DNA of 64,000 nt from Labyrinthula sp. Ha (GCA_015227615.1 JAALGZ010000001.1:2418001-2482000); one strand, 5' to 3'; shown: positions 35,103-46,000, counted from the stretch's first letter. The notes: generated by a model from the sequence alone, not told the origin. Made by a program: numbers and translations.

Positions 35103-36608
35103 ACATAGATAAACCACAGTTGCGATTATATCGCCGATAGCTGTTCTTTGCTCTTTTGTCTAACAAGTTAAAAAGTCTCTAATACTTTCAAGACATCGGA
35201 TTTGATAACATTTTTCTCTCAGTATTTGCTAATTGTTATAATTCTGATTATCAAGAAGAGAATTTAGAATTTGATCCTTATAAGTGATTCTGTTTTTGGT
35301 CTTATTATCAATGACCAACAAAACAGGTTGAGGAACTATCAGAAACAATTAATAAGAAAAAAATGCAAAAATTTTATTGATAAGTTGTGAATAAGTCAAG
35401 TCACTCCGTAATAGCCACCGATCAAATTTTCCATGTACATTATAACTGGAGAGCTTTGTAGGTAGCGGCTTAAAACTAATTAGGACTTACCTGCATAAAA
35501 AGAATTCATACAAATGATACGTAAGGAAGGAAAGAGCTTAAATGATATAGAACCAAGTAAGATACCCCCAAAGCCAATAGGACTCATCTCATTTTTAGAT
35601 AACCATCTCCAAGGCATGTATTAAGTTGCTTAGGAACGTATATAACGACAATAAATCGTTACAATGACAAATCAATTAAATTGATCCTGTTTGTCCAATA
35701 AGCAAAGCCTCTTAGAAACTAATTTCGTTATCTTCAGTGACTACAAAGATGTTGATAAAAAGTTATTTCTCCCTCTGACCATTAAACACAGAAGAAATGA
35801 AGTTAGCTATATTTAATGAATGAAATAGGGAACTCTCAAGATAGCCAACTCGTGGCTTAATTTCTAGAAGGGCAGCTTTACACTTGATCATGTTGGTCTA
35901 GCGGTTTCGTACTCCTCCATCTGGTGAAAGTAATATGCACCCTTTTACACAAATGTGTTAAAATTATCACTAATTCAGATTTACTATCTCATTTTAAACC
36001 TAAACATTATTCTGGTTGTATAAGATTATATTAACAGAACGAAACGCCATATTTTGAGCCTTATCCTGCTGCATTAAATGTACGCTTCAGGAAATTGGAG
36101 AGAACATGGAACAAATTCTTAATAAATGTAAGAAACTAGAAGGGTCTAACTAATCTTAGAGTGCAAGAATGGTAATGCATAAGTAAACAATGCTAAAATA
36201 TTCGTCAAGAATCTGTTCCAAGATAAGTTTAATGTTTTTAACATACAAATGCAACTTTGACTAAAATTAAGGAAATTATTCATCTATAGAGGCACAAGAG
36301 AAACTAGTATAGTAATGGTTGTATATAGGAAAAAAATGAATTATTCTGATTTAGTAGTCAGCATTGCTATAAGTTGTGAACCCGGAATAGGTTTTACTTA
36401 AATGAAGCAGAAAAACAATGATTTAGCAGTCTTAGAAGTTACTGAGCTGTAGCATTTCCTAACTAATTTTTCGTGATAAGTTCTATATAGTTCAACTCAT
36501 AGTAATAAACACTGTGCCTAGTGAGTATAGTTACAAGTTCAAGGTTATTCAGATTTCATACCTGGATAACAGGAGAAAACATATAAGCAAAACGTTCTTC
36601 AAAATATA
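35103..36608. other. Gene-poor stretch with a decayed repeat
   Basis: Between the hAT element and the first Roc-COR-TIR gene. Positions ~35306-35375 resemble ~50100-50170 and could be read in matching frames, suggesting two remnants of one dispersed sequence. Otherwise I see no gene. Confidence 0.45.
35306..35375 (+). repeat. Dispersed repeat, copy A
   Basis: About 70 nt resembling 50100-50170 at roughly three quarters identity by eye, including the shared block CAATTAATAAGAAAAA (CAATCAATAAGAAAAA in copy B). Read in the same relative frame both give ELxExINKK. Weaker similarity continues upstream on the left. Confidence 0.5.
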
Positions 36609-39338
36609 TCAAAAAATGTCTTCATCTTCTCGAAAACTTTCTCGAAATGACCTTCTCTCCGTAGGTGCTGCAGTTTTACTTTCCCTTCGAGAGTAAGAAG
36701 TCAGAATGTTTTCTAACCTTTTCTCAAGCTCTTTAAGGAAAGCAATTTTTTCATGATAGCGTCTCCGTATTGGTATACTCTCGACCTCGTCAAAGTATGG
36801 TTTAAGAATACGGGGGGCAAAAGATTTGTAGTCATCGAAGTCCTTATGGTCTTTCATACCAGTATCAGGATGATGCAACAAAAGTATTTTTCGCTTGTTT
36901 TTGATCGCAGTACTAGCCTCCTTCGCAACAAATTTGCTGTCAAAAATATTGTCTGATAATATGAGAATATACACCATGGATTCCTTAACGCCACGTTCCA
37001 TAGCAGCAACGTTTAAACTTTCACCATCACCCAAGTCTTGATCATACCAGCATTTAAAACCTAGCGCTTTCAATTGTGCGGCCAACAAGCCAACAAGATC
37101 CATAGAATCGTTTTGCTTATAGCTCAAAAAGCAGTGGTATTTGCATTTTGGTGGTATCTCTCGCCAATCTTGACGCTTGGGTAACACGAAGGCATCGTCT
37201 ATTTTCTCATCAACAGCACTTGTTAAATTATCACCCGCCATAATATTCTGCTCTCTTGGTCCAGCTGGAAACCACGCGCTATAATCCTTCAAAAAGAGGA
37301 CATTCGGTTGTTTATTATGTGGATGGAAGGCATAACTCCAGCTCTTTTTCTCATCATAGAACCGCTTTAATTGTTTGTAACTTGCCAATACATTTCTTGT
37401 CTCATTTGAGGAGGGTACCAACAATTTACATGAAAGATTGGATTTACCTAAGACTGGTGAAGTGAAGAACTCATCTTGAATCTTTTTAACCATGGAAAAG
37501 AGCTGTTTTATCAAAGATTTGACAATAGGTGTAGCGGTTGTCTTCTTCATTCTAAACTTGATCCAGACTTCTTCACCTTCAAAATTATCTGCAACATGCA
37601 TGACGAAGTGCAATCTTGTACCGAAGCTCAACTGTGCATAGTTATAGTCAATAATAGGTTCATTACTTCCTTCATATGAAGAACTCTGTTCTATTAGAAT
37701 GCATACGAGCTTTTCGAATACACCAAAAGGAAGAAATTTTGCTTTGTACTCAGCTTTCTTTTCGTATTGGCCAGAAAAATCGAGAACAAAAGGGAGTCCG
37801 TCATATGAGAGCTTTTCCGGCGTGATACTTTTTGCGAGATTATTTTTTTTGAATGAGGGTACAAAGAATTTGATTTGCTGCTCCTTGAATCTATAGTCAC
37901 AAAGAAGTAGAGTCGTCCTCATCACTCTGATCAGAAACTTTTGTTCTTTGCTTGTATAATTACATCTCTTCCACACGTTGTTCATCAGGTCTGGAGATAT
38001 TACTCCTTTCAAACAAAACATTCTATACTCTGCCATTAAACTAGAATCAAATTGAGGTCTTTCATGGAAGTCTTGGTCAAAAATTATTTGCGTTATCGCC
38101 TCTGTTAACCACTGTGGCTGTAATATAATAAAATTCTTACTGTTATCAATGTTCAAAAAATAAGTTATCAATCCTCTTAGACGTAGGAAGTACAGGGTTG
38201 CTTCCAGGTCTGTGTCAAGAACACCCTCACCTTCCAGTAAACATTGCGCAGCTTCATAAGAGATGTAGCCTTCTCCAGAACTCATGAGGATATCATACGC
38301 CTGTAGTGTACTCAAACTAACTTTTTCATCAATGTAACCTCCCTCAAGGATACAAGTTACCATACTTTCCCGTAAACTTTGTATTCCTAGGTTTGTAGCG
38401 TTGTCTACCGGGTGAAAGCATGTGAATAGCCCTGTTCGGATGTATCCTTTTGAATCATTAAAGTACTGTTCTCCGTACTTACCTTCGCCCAGCGCCTTAG
38501 CTTCAATTAGTTTTGAAATTCTTAAGAAATCTTTTTCGAGAAGTGCATCACAATGAGTCCCAACAATCAGCATAGGGGCATTTGGAGCATATAATCTCTT
38601 GGAATTAAGCCAGAAGCTCAAGAACTTCAGTTGAACACCTACGTCACGTTCTTCATTCAACATGTCTCGAGCGTTGAACACGATAAGATACAACCCATAC
38701 TCTGTGAGGAATAGATGATGGAGGCTGTAGAATACCTCTTGTCCTCCAAAATCATATATTACAAAGCCTAGCCCCTCTTCACCTAAGGTCTTTTCTTTCA
38801 CCTTCAACATTCGCTTTCCGTAACTCTTAAGTCTTGAACTCGTAGGCTTCTTTTGCTTAGTCGGTAAAATTAGTGTAGGTTTTTGACTGGACTTCCGCCT
38901 TCTCTGTCTTGCGTTGATTGCCTGGTAAAGATGCGATATAAAGTGTTCCCCTGAGCTATTACCTTTCTTCCACCTCTTTCCCTTGTTCCTAACATTTATG
39001 CTGGTGATATGGATGTCACATCCTTTGGTAGACACCTGATGGTGTCGAAATTTTTCCCAAAGAAGAGCATTGATCAAACTTGTCTTTCCCACTTGTCCCA
39101 TGCCTAGAACCATAACCTTTGATTTCATAAATGGAACTTCCTCGTCATTCTCAATCACACTCTTTATACGCTGTTCTAACTGTTTCTTTCTCGATACACT
39201 TGGTAGTCGTGGTCGCATTGTAACCCCTTGCCCTACCCGAGCTACAACTTCAGATATCCTACGATTCTTCTTTCTCTTACCTTTATCAACATTACTTTGC
39301 CACACTGAGTTTTTCACAGTTTCATTGAAGGGTTCCAT
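36609..39338 (-). CDS. Roc-COR-TIR protein, copy 1
   Basis: A 909-residue intronless gene. After a basic N-terminus, residues ~74-270 form a Roc GTPase domain: P-loop GMGQVGKTS (79-87), STKGCD in the switch I region, DFGGQE (196-201) and the guanine motif THCD (261-264). COR follows at ~340-640, with YISYEAAQCLL, RLRGLITYF and ILQPQWLTEAI. A linker leads to a TIR domain at ~735-870: HCFLSYKQNDS, LKALGFKCWYDQDL, VYILILSDNIF and LLLHHPDTG. The tail is Ser/Arg-rich. There is no LRR, ankyrin or kinase domain. Roc-COR works as a dimer-controlled GTPase switch; TIR domains act as scaffolds or as NAD-cleaving enzymes. A GTP-controlled TIR signalling protein is the natural inference. A paralogue lies 0.8 kb upstream on the same strand. 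Start at the first ATG after in-frame stops. Confidence 0.92.
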   Translation of the reverse strand: MEPFNETVKNSVWQSNVDKGKRKKNRRISEVVARVGQGVTMRPRLPSVSRKKQLEQRIKSVIENDEEVPFMKSKVMVLGMGQVGKTSLINALLWEKFRHHQVSTKGCDIHITSINVRNKGKRWKKGNSSGEHFISHLYQAINARQRRRKSSQKPTLILPTKQKKPTSSRLKSYGKRMLKVKEKTLGEEGLGFVIYDFGGQEVFYSLHHLFLTEYGLYLIVFNARDMLNEERDVGVQLKFLSFWLNSKRLYAPNAPMLIVGTHCDALLEKDFLRISKLIEAKALGEGKYGEQYFNDSKGYIRTGLFTCFHPVDNATNLGIQSLRESMVTCILEGGYIDEKVSLSTLQAYDILMSSGEGYISYEAAQCLLEGEGVLDTDLEATLYFLRLRGLITYFLNIDNSKNFIILQPQWLTEAITQIIFDQDFHERPQFDSSLMAEYRMFCLKGVISPDLMNNVWKRCNYTSKEQKFLIRVMRTTLLLCDYRFKEQQIKFFVPSFKKNNLAKSITPEKLSYDGLPFVLDFSGQYEKKAEYKAKFLPFGVFEKLVCILIEQSSSYEGSNEPIIDYNYAQLSFGTRLHFVMHVADNFEGEEVWIKFRMKKTTATPIVKSLIKQLFSMVKKIQDEFFTSPVLGKSNLSCKLLVPSSNETRNVLASYKQLKRFYDEKKSWSYAFHPHNKQPNVLFLKDYSAWFPAGPREQNIMAGDNLTSAVDEKIDDAFVLPKRQDWREIPPKCKYHCFLSYKQNDSMDLVGLLAAQLKALGFKCWYDQDLGDGESLNVAAMERGVKESMVYILILSDNIFDSKFVAKEASTAIKNKRKILLLHHPDTGMKDHKDFDDYKSFAPRILKPYFDEVESIPIRRRYHEKIAFLKELEKRLENILTSYSRRESKTAAPTERRSFRESFREDEDIF

Positions 39339-39592
39339 TACTGCTACTTGTCTTTATGCCAGATATACTTTATTTATTTTATTTTAACGGACAAAATATA
39401 TTTGGCAAGTGTTCCTGGAACGGTTAGAAGTGAACAAAAGAAAACAGTCAGTTTAGATAGGTGTCAAATAGACAATGGTTAGAATTAGTCACGCCCATTA
39501 TATATTTGTTGTTAATGGGTGGAATCGTGAAGGAACTCGGAACTTGTTATTCGGGGTTGGAACAGTTGGGGAACTTTTGGTTGGTTTGACAC
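39339..39592. promoter_or_regulatory. 5' flank of Roc-COR-TIR copy 1, ending at a MITE
   Basis: The 254 bp between the start codon of copy 1 and the inserted MITE must carry the promoter-proximal sequence, unless transcription starts beyond the MITE. The first 100 bp upstream of the gene are T/A-rich. No specific motif is recognised. Confidence 0.35.
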
Positions 39593-39729
39593 TAGGGGTC
39601 TTTAACGGCATAAACGGTAACTAACGGTAAAAAAATACCCAAATTTTGCTTACCGGTAATAACGGTAAGCAGAGTTAACAAAATCCTTACCGTTAACTAA
39701 TGGTCATACCGTTTTGTTAAAGACCCCTA
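39593..39729. mobile_element. 137-bp hAT-type MITE
   Basis: Inverted ends TAGGGGTCTTTAAC match over 14 bp. The copy is flanked by identical 8-bp duplications TTTGACAC (39585-39592 and 39730-39737). The size, 8-bp duplication and YARNG-type end fit a hAT-derived MITE. Inside, the core ACGGTA (or its complement) recurs about six times, like sub-terminal transposase binding sites. The ends differ from those of the hAT element at 32.9-35.1 kb, so another transposase moved it. It sits in the 5' flank of Roc-COR-TIR copy 1. Confidence 0.88.
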
Positions 39730-39737
39730 TTTGACAC

Positions 39738-40124
39738 TGTTTACTAATGACAATATGTGTTATGGACTTATCAGTTGTCACAAATTTTAGTCTCTACGCT
39801 ACGCAAGTATGATCGAGGAGGTAAATAACGCACTGCTCTCTTCTGAGTTCTGGCACCTTAGAGATAAAGAAACATAATGTCTATGTGCTCAGGACAGGCT
39901 TATGCAACAAATTCTTTTTTGAAGACTAAAGAATGAATAAATAATTTTACCCTTAATACAACGCAGTTGGTGCAGCAACGAAAATTTCATTGTGGCACCC
40001 AACTTGAAGGCGGTAAAGTTATTCTCAAATGTTATTAAGTCAAGAATTTGCTTTTAGACATTTATTCTCTTTTCCCAGGAAAACACAAAAGATAGAATAG
40101 TTCTAGAGCTGTTGTGATAGATGT
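39738..40124. other. Spacer between MITE and the 3' end of Roc-COR-TIR copy 2
   Basis: About 390 bp without a frame or repeat that I can identify. It contains the 3' UTR of copy 2 and the distal upstream region of copy 1. Confidence 0.45.
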
Positions 40125-42851
40125 TTATACGTCCATAAACTCACTTTCTAAACTATCCATAGTGTTCATTCTGTCCCAAGATGGCATCGTTAGAAATGAG
40201 TCATCAGAAAGCTTTAACCTAATTCTCTCTATTCTTGTCTCTAGTTCGGCGAGAAATGCAATTTTTTCATGGTATCTTCTTCGAATTGGCAGTGTCTCCA
40301 CGACTTTAAACACAGGTCTTAACTCAGCTGGAGCGGCACTAATATAATCTTCTATAGATTTATGACCTGTTTTCCCCGTATTCGGGTGATGAAGAAATAT
40401 GATTTCTTTCTTTTCTTCAATTGCCTTGCGAATTTCCTTTAAAACGGATCTGCTTGCAAAAATATTATCCGAAAGTACCAAGATATATATCATAGAGCTT
40501 TCTATTCCTCGTTTCATTGTTGGCCAGCTGACACTTCTGCCTCCGTCTAAGTCTTGATCATACCAGCACTTGTACCCTAGGGCATGCAGTTGCGCCGCAA
40601 GTAAACCTACAAGATCTATTGAATCTTGTTGTTTGTAACTCAAGAAACAGTGTTGTTTAAAGCTTTTAGGTAAACTTCTGTCAGCGTGTGACCGGAAAAT
40701 GTAGTCATATATCCTTGGATGATCTTTCTTTGTTAGGTTTTCATTCTTGGTTTCAAAGCTCTTTCTAGAGCCAGATGGCAACCAGTGACGATAATCACTT
40801 AGACGTAATACTTCATGTCTCTTAGGATTTGGTCGAAACTTTACCTCCCATGAGAAACCCTTCGTATAGAGTTCAAGCATCTTTTCATAGTTCGCTAGTA
40901 TGAACCCAGTTTTCTCAGATGACGGAAGCAAAAGGTTACATGACAAAAGAGAATCAGTGGTGTTCTCTAAAGCAAAGAATTCTTCTTGTAGCTGGTTGAC
41001 CATAGAAACTACTTGCATAATAAGTGATTTTGCAACGTAAGTCTGGGTATTCTTCTGTGTTTTAAAAAGAATATGTACAGGTTCTCCATTTGAACTACTA
41101 TCAATTGACATAGAAAAATCAACCTCTGTTCCAAGACTTAGCTCAACGTAGTGGTTACTTAATCTAGGATCCATGCTTTCAGGAAACTTTGTGCTATGTT
41201 CAACCATTAGACAAACCAGTTTCTCAAAAGCTCCAAAAGGCAAAAATTTGACCTTATCGCTGTTAGGTTGTTCATATTCACCTGAGAAGTCGATTATAAA
41301 ATATAATCCTGCAAAAAAACTGTTGCCATCTACAGAGTTTTGTACCTGTGCCTGTGACTGGAATGAAGGCACGTAATAACCTTTACGTTCAGAATCAAAA
41401 CTATACTCACAAAGAAGTAATGTACTGAGCATAAGGTTAAGCAAAAAGCCTTGCACTTCTATGGAATATTTACTACAGGTCCATATACTCTGGATCAGGT
41501 TAGTTGAAATAACACCATCTTCAAGGAACGTTCTGTAGTCCGCCTGTAGGTTCGCTTGAAAAATAGGTTTAGAATGTTCCTCTTGATCGAATATAATCCT
41601 AGTTATCGACTCAATGAGCCATTTTGGGTTCAACACAATAAAGTTATTAAATGATGATACCTTAGGAAAATAAATTATTAAACCTCTGTGACTAAGGAAT
41701 GTAAGAATATTTTCCAGACTCAAGACAGACATTCCTTCGGAAATTAGGAGGTCAGTGGCATCAACATATGAGATGTATGGTGTAGCTGAACCTATTAGAA
41801 TATCATAGGTCCTTAAAGTCCTTAAGTCAACTTCTTCATGCATAAATGACTCGGCAAGTATTGCTCGCTCGATATTCCCTCTTAAAGAGGGAATTCCCAG
41901 TCTTGTTGCACTATCAACAGGGTGAAAACAGCTTTGAAAGTTAGCCCCAAAACTATTACTCGTATCGTAAAAGTAGTTCTCAGAGTAATCTGTTGAAGAT
42001 AAAACATTTTTCTCAATATCTTTTGAAAGGTTTCTTAATTGTTCAATGGAGAGTACAGAGCAATGGGTTCCGACAATTAGTAGAGGTGATTTGGGTGCAT
42101 GAAGTTTTTTGGAACTTAGCCAAAATTTAAGGTAGTTCCTCTGTTCTGAATAACTTGCATTCATCTCATCAAGCATCTGCTCAGCATTAAATACAATGAG
42201 ATACAGTCCATACTCAGTTAGGAACAGATGATGAAGGCTATAGAATACCTCTTGTCCTCCAAAATCATAGATAGTAAAGCCTAAGGTTGCATCTGATTTA
42301 ATACTTCCTCTCATTTTCATAATCCTCTGACCATACCTTCTAACTTTAGTGTCGGAGAGGTAGTCACCATTAGGTGTAGGGGCGCTCTTTCGTCTTGTCA
42401 GCACTCTCTGTTTCTTCCCTTTCTTAGTTTTTCTGTTTAAAGCTTGAAGAAAGTGGGAAATTACTGGGTCACTAGAGGTTTTTAACTTTCTCCATGTCTT
42501 CTTTTTACTTGTTATCTCTATGGTGGAGACCTGAACTTCACAACCCTTTGTGGACTGCTCGTTTGCTTTGAACTGTTCCGCCAGAAGTGCGCCAATCAAA
42601 CTGGTCTTTCCAACCCGACCCAGTCCTATAACCATGAGTTTCGATCTCATAAAAGGTGCTGTCATATTCGTTTCCATTGCGGTCTTTATGATTGGGAAGA
42701 GTTCATTCGAATTCTTTCTTATTGGTCCGATACCACCTAACGAAATTTTGTTGCTCAACGAAAGTCTGTTGGTTAGACGCTTGCTTAGTCTGGCAAAGTG
42801 TCGTCCCGAAGAACGCCCAGCTGTCTCTTCAGTATTTTTATTCATATCCAT
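40125..42851 (-). CDS. Roc-COR-TIR protein, copy 2
   Basis: A 908-residue intronless paralogue of copy 1 with the same domain order. Roc: GLGRVGKTS (76-84), STKGCE, DFGGQE. COR: YISYVDATDLL, SHRGLIIYF, VLNPKWLIESI. TIR: HCFLSYKQQDS, LHALGYKCWYDQDL, IYILVLSDNIF, IFLHHPNTG. The stretch around switch II (IYDFGGQEVFYSLHHLF) is almost identical in both proteins, while other parts have diverged to roughly half identity by eye, so the duplication is not very recent. One difference stands out: the guanine-specificity motif reads THCS instead of THCD, losing the Asp that contacts the base. In the TIR domain two acidic positions of copy 1 are basic here. It may therefore be a regulatory partner of copy 1 rather than an equivalent. 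Start at the first ATG of the frame. Confidence 0.92.
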   Translation of the reverse strand: MDMNKNTEETAGRSSGRHFARLSKRLTNRLSLSNKISLGGIGPIRKNSNELFPIIKTAMETNMTAPFMRSKLMVIGLGRVGKTSLIGALLAEQFKANEQSTKGCEVQVSTIEITSKKKTWRKLKTSSDPVISHFLQALNRKTKKGKKQRVLTRRKSAPTPNGDYLSDTKVRRYGQRIMKMRGSIKSDATLGFTIYDFGGQEVFYSLHHLFLTEYGLYLIVFNAEQMLDEMNASYSEQRNYLKFWLSSKKLHAPKSPLLIVGTHCSVLSIEQLRNLSKDIEKNVLSSTDYSENYFYDTSNSFGANFQSCFHPVDSATRLGIPSLRGNIERAILAESFMHEEVDLRTLRTYDILIGSATPYISYVDATDLLISEGMSVLSLENILTFLSHRGLIIYFPKVSSFNNFIVLNPKWLIESITRIIFDQEEHSKPIFQANLQADYRTFLEDGVISTNLIQSIWTCSKYSIEVQGFLLNLMLSTLLLCEYSFDSERKGYYVPSFQSQAQVQNSVDGNSFFAGLYFIIDFSGEYEQPNSDKVKFLPFGAFEKLVCLMVEHSTKFPESMDPRLSNHYVELSLGTEVDFSMSIDSSSNGEPVHILFKTQKNTQTYVAKSLIMQVVSMVNQLQEEFFALENTTDSLLSCNLLLPSSEKTGFILANYEKMLELYTKGFSWEVKFRPNPKRHEVLRLSDYRHWLPSGSRKSFETKNENLTKKDHPRIYDYIFRSHADRSLPKSFKQHCFLSYKQQDSIDLVGLLAAQLHALGYKCWYDQDLDGGRSVSWPTMKRGIESSMIYILVLSDNIFASRSVLKEIRKAIEEKKEIIFLHHPNTGKTGHKSIEDYISAAPAELRPVFKVVETLPIRRRYHEKIAFLAELETRIERIRLKLSDDSFLTMPSWDRMNTMDSLESEFMDV

Positions 42852-42999
42852 TATTGATTTCTATATACGTAGTTGTTATTTTTTACGTTTTTGAAATGAT
42901 CAGGTTAGACTAGATTTAAACGACAAGATTAAGTATTCCAAAATTCAACGGAACTAACATATGTCCTAAATTGACAAATCATATAAATTACAAGAATCT

Positions 43000-45900
43000 T
43001 TGGAAACAAAAAGTCAAAGACAAATGTTTGACTTTAAGTTCAACTTAATTGTTCCCTCGAGAGAGTTTCAAGGGTATTTGAACCATCGTTCTTTGTCAAT
43101 TAAACTGATTAGCATTAACATAGATTGTCTAACTACTCTCAGGGAAAAGTACGCGGAAGATTTGGACAGGGACGCTAATAACAACAACTGGTATAAGAAG
43201 TTAATACTCTAGGTTACAAGAGACTGCAGCAAAGGAGAATGTTACTAGGAAGAGTGGAAATTGGTTTGTACTAAAACCACCAGCATCATCTGCAGGAGTA
43301 GCAACATTCCTGACTGAATGACTCGCTAACAAAGTGTCTTCTGTAGGAATTTAGAGCAACAGCAACCTGAAATTAGCTATATAATAGAAGGGAAAAGTTA
43401 AATTAGTTTTTACAACCTCTACACAGCGCAAAGTAGAATTGGAACAAACAATTATAAAAATTTTTGTTTAACAACGGAAAACTCTTTGAGGAGGAAGGAG
43501 CACAATTATTGCTAGGGATATGAATGCTCAGGTGGACAGGAAAGCTTTACTACTTAGAAACAAGCTAGGCTACTCAAACTGGATGGAAGACAAGGGTAAA
43601 TCATGCCTAAAACTGCTACAAGGGTTCAACTTCAACATAGCTAACCACTCATCTATCACTGGGAGGAAAGGACGGAAGAACCACTGCACCTACCACTCGC
43701 CCAGTCCTATTATACACCCATCGGTGATTGACCTCAGGACAACAAATCCTTTATCTTTTTTGTGGAAGTTAAAACTGCGGAAAATATCAATTAAAATTCC
43801 ATAGAGCAAGAAACTTGGATCAGTGTGCACTGGAAGCAAGAATATTCAGAAAACACAATATGTACAAGCCAAAGAAACAAAAATTGGGGTTTGCTGCGCT
43901 TTAGAGCTCTCGACTACTGCGAGAAGAAGTCTGTGAAAACCGAAGAGAAAAGTTTCTGAGATAACGGAAGAGGTACTAAGCTATGTAATCTTGGAAAATA
44001 TCACTGAAAGTTACGGAAGCGCTAGCGCCAAGAGAAAAAATCCATCTCCCACAGACGTTTAACACAGCTAAAACAATTCTTTCACAGAGGAGAAAGCGAG
44101 ATATATAGTTCATGGCAAAGACGGAACAACGGGAAAGGGAACTAAAACTATTGGAGCTTAGTTCAGTTATAGACTAAAAGCGTTGGTTTGAATAAAACAG
44201 CTAACGAAATTCAGAGATGTTTCCTAGACAGTAATAGGGGAAGAAGATACTAAGTGACGAAGCAATTTGAATCAGTTGGCAATAACTTTACAAGAACACA
44301 TTGTGAAGTTAAAAGCCATAAATCAGCCAAAGTGTGAGACTGAAGATACTCTGTCAGCACTTGAAACAGTACAAAATATCATCGACCTCAATAATCCCTA
44401 ATGATGAAAACACGAAACGATATTACCAGAGACCAAATTTTGCATCGTCTTGACAAGTTTATGTAGCAAGAACTCCTCCCTCTTTTGATGAAATCTCCGA
44501 ACTGCTCATGACCTAAGGAATAATAGAAGCACTGATGAAAAAAACATCTTTCATGAGAACCGAAAAATATCTGCAGAAGCTTAATAGATAGTTGCCATTC
44601 CATTGAAGCCTATCTTCAGAACAGAAGTACTTTCGAAGGAATTTGAACCAAAGATGTGCCAGTAACACCAACCAAATTTACGAACTAAAAGATGACAAAG
44701 ATAAAAAGGCCTCGTATAGACCAATGGTTCAATTTCATAAGATATTGAAACTGCTCACAAAATTTCTCTCAAATAGAATTAGGCCAATAATTGCACATTT
44801 AAAATTACGGCGAGCTAGTTTCAGAAAAATATACAGCTCCATTCATAAGATGGATATATTGGGAAAACCAATTAACCAGACATTTGATGATAACAGCGAA
44901 CTGAATATACTCTTCGTCGCCTTTCGATAATATATCGGACCAATTAACCATTGCTTTCTGAAGCTTCTCGAGTATGAGTATAAGGCACCTGGAAAGATTA
45001 TCGGTTTAATTGGAATATTTTATTTTAACACTATGTAGGTAGTATAGTGAACAGAATATTTAAAAAATTATGGGACAAGGGATACTCCAAGGTGACTACT
45101 TTTTACCTACAATATATATATATTTATTCTCTTCTTGTACTCCATTACAAGAGTAATATAATGTAACCCACTTTTCAATCTAAGAATACGAAAAAAGCAT
45201 TTCATTACCTCTTCTTTGACTACGTTATTATAGTTAGCACTAGAAGGGATCGATAACTCGCATACTTTGCATCGCAAAATCTAAAATTTGATATTGTGAC
45301 TGGACTTCTGATTAGTATAGAGAAAACTCGTGTCCCGCTTACCCACAAAGTCTTTAAGTTTTGACACCTCATACCCGATGAGGGTGTAAGTGAATTATTA
45401 AATAAGTTCCCTTGTAAGCTATGTAGAAAGACGCTCCATGCTAAAAGGTCTTATCTGGCCCACTACTGTTCCAGATTTTGCGGAAAGAAGAATGTAAAAA
45501 ACCGAAGGGGTACATTAGCAGTAATTCAAAAAAAAATAACAGTAGAAGGGTCAATACCCCTGATAGATCCAACAACAGCAAATATAGCATAAAATGAAAC
45601 TTGTGAGGAGATTCCTGTGACTTGGAGCAAACTCTCGGCCAAATTGCTTATACAAAGAAAAGATACTGGACAAACTGGATCACAACTTAACAACCCAAAT
45701 CAAATTCAGAGATATTCTCCCAAACAGAAACGTAAATACAAAAGCAAGAAATGACCTACTCAGAGCTCTTTTCTTGGCGTCATATTTCTACAGGGTGGAT
45801 AACTGACCCAAAATAACTTAAATCGAACATAAAGTCAACATACTCTCCAGTTAAGTAAAACTAGCCCTGAAATCATCCAGTAGCATAACTTCAGGATGGA

Positions 45901-46000
45901 ACAGAGTCATATAGATATTATAAAGTTTGCATTGGAATGCCAGAGCATATATATAATGAAAGAATGCAGCTTCCCTCATTGAGCTCTAACTGGGATACCT
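43000..46000 (+). mobile_element. Decayed non-LTR retrotransposon (LINE) with endonuclease and reverse transcriptase
   Basis: Pieces of one LINE in order on the plus strand, with many stops and frame changes. Near 43510-43760 is the endonuclease (ARDMNAQVD, then N-rich and HCTYHSPSP). Near 44460-44510 is SFDEISELLMT, as in the segment before RT. Near 44700-44930 is RT (ASYRPMVQFHKILKLLTKFLSNRI). Near 45200-45330 is the palm with FFDYVIIVS in place of YADD, followed by GLLISIEKT. Near 45400-45490 is a cysteine-rich knuckle (FPCKLCRKTLHAKRSYLAHYC). Near 45700-45810 is NVNTKARNDLLRALFLASYFYR, like the end of a LINE ORF. Outer limits are approximate. No target duplication or poly-A tail could be fixed. 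Confidence 0.75.
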
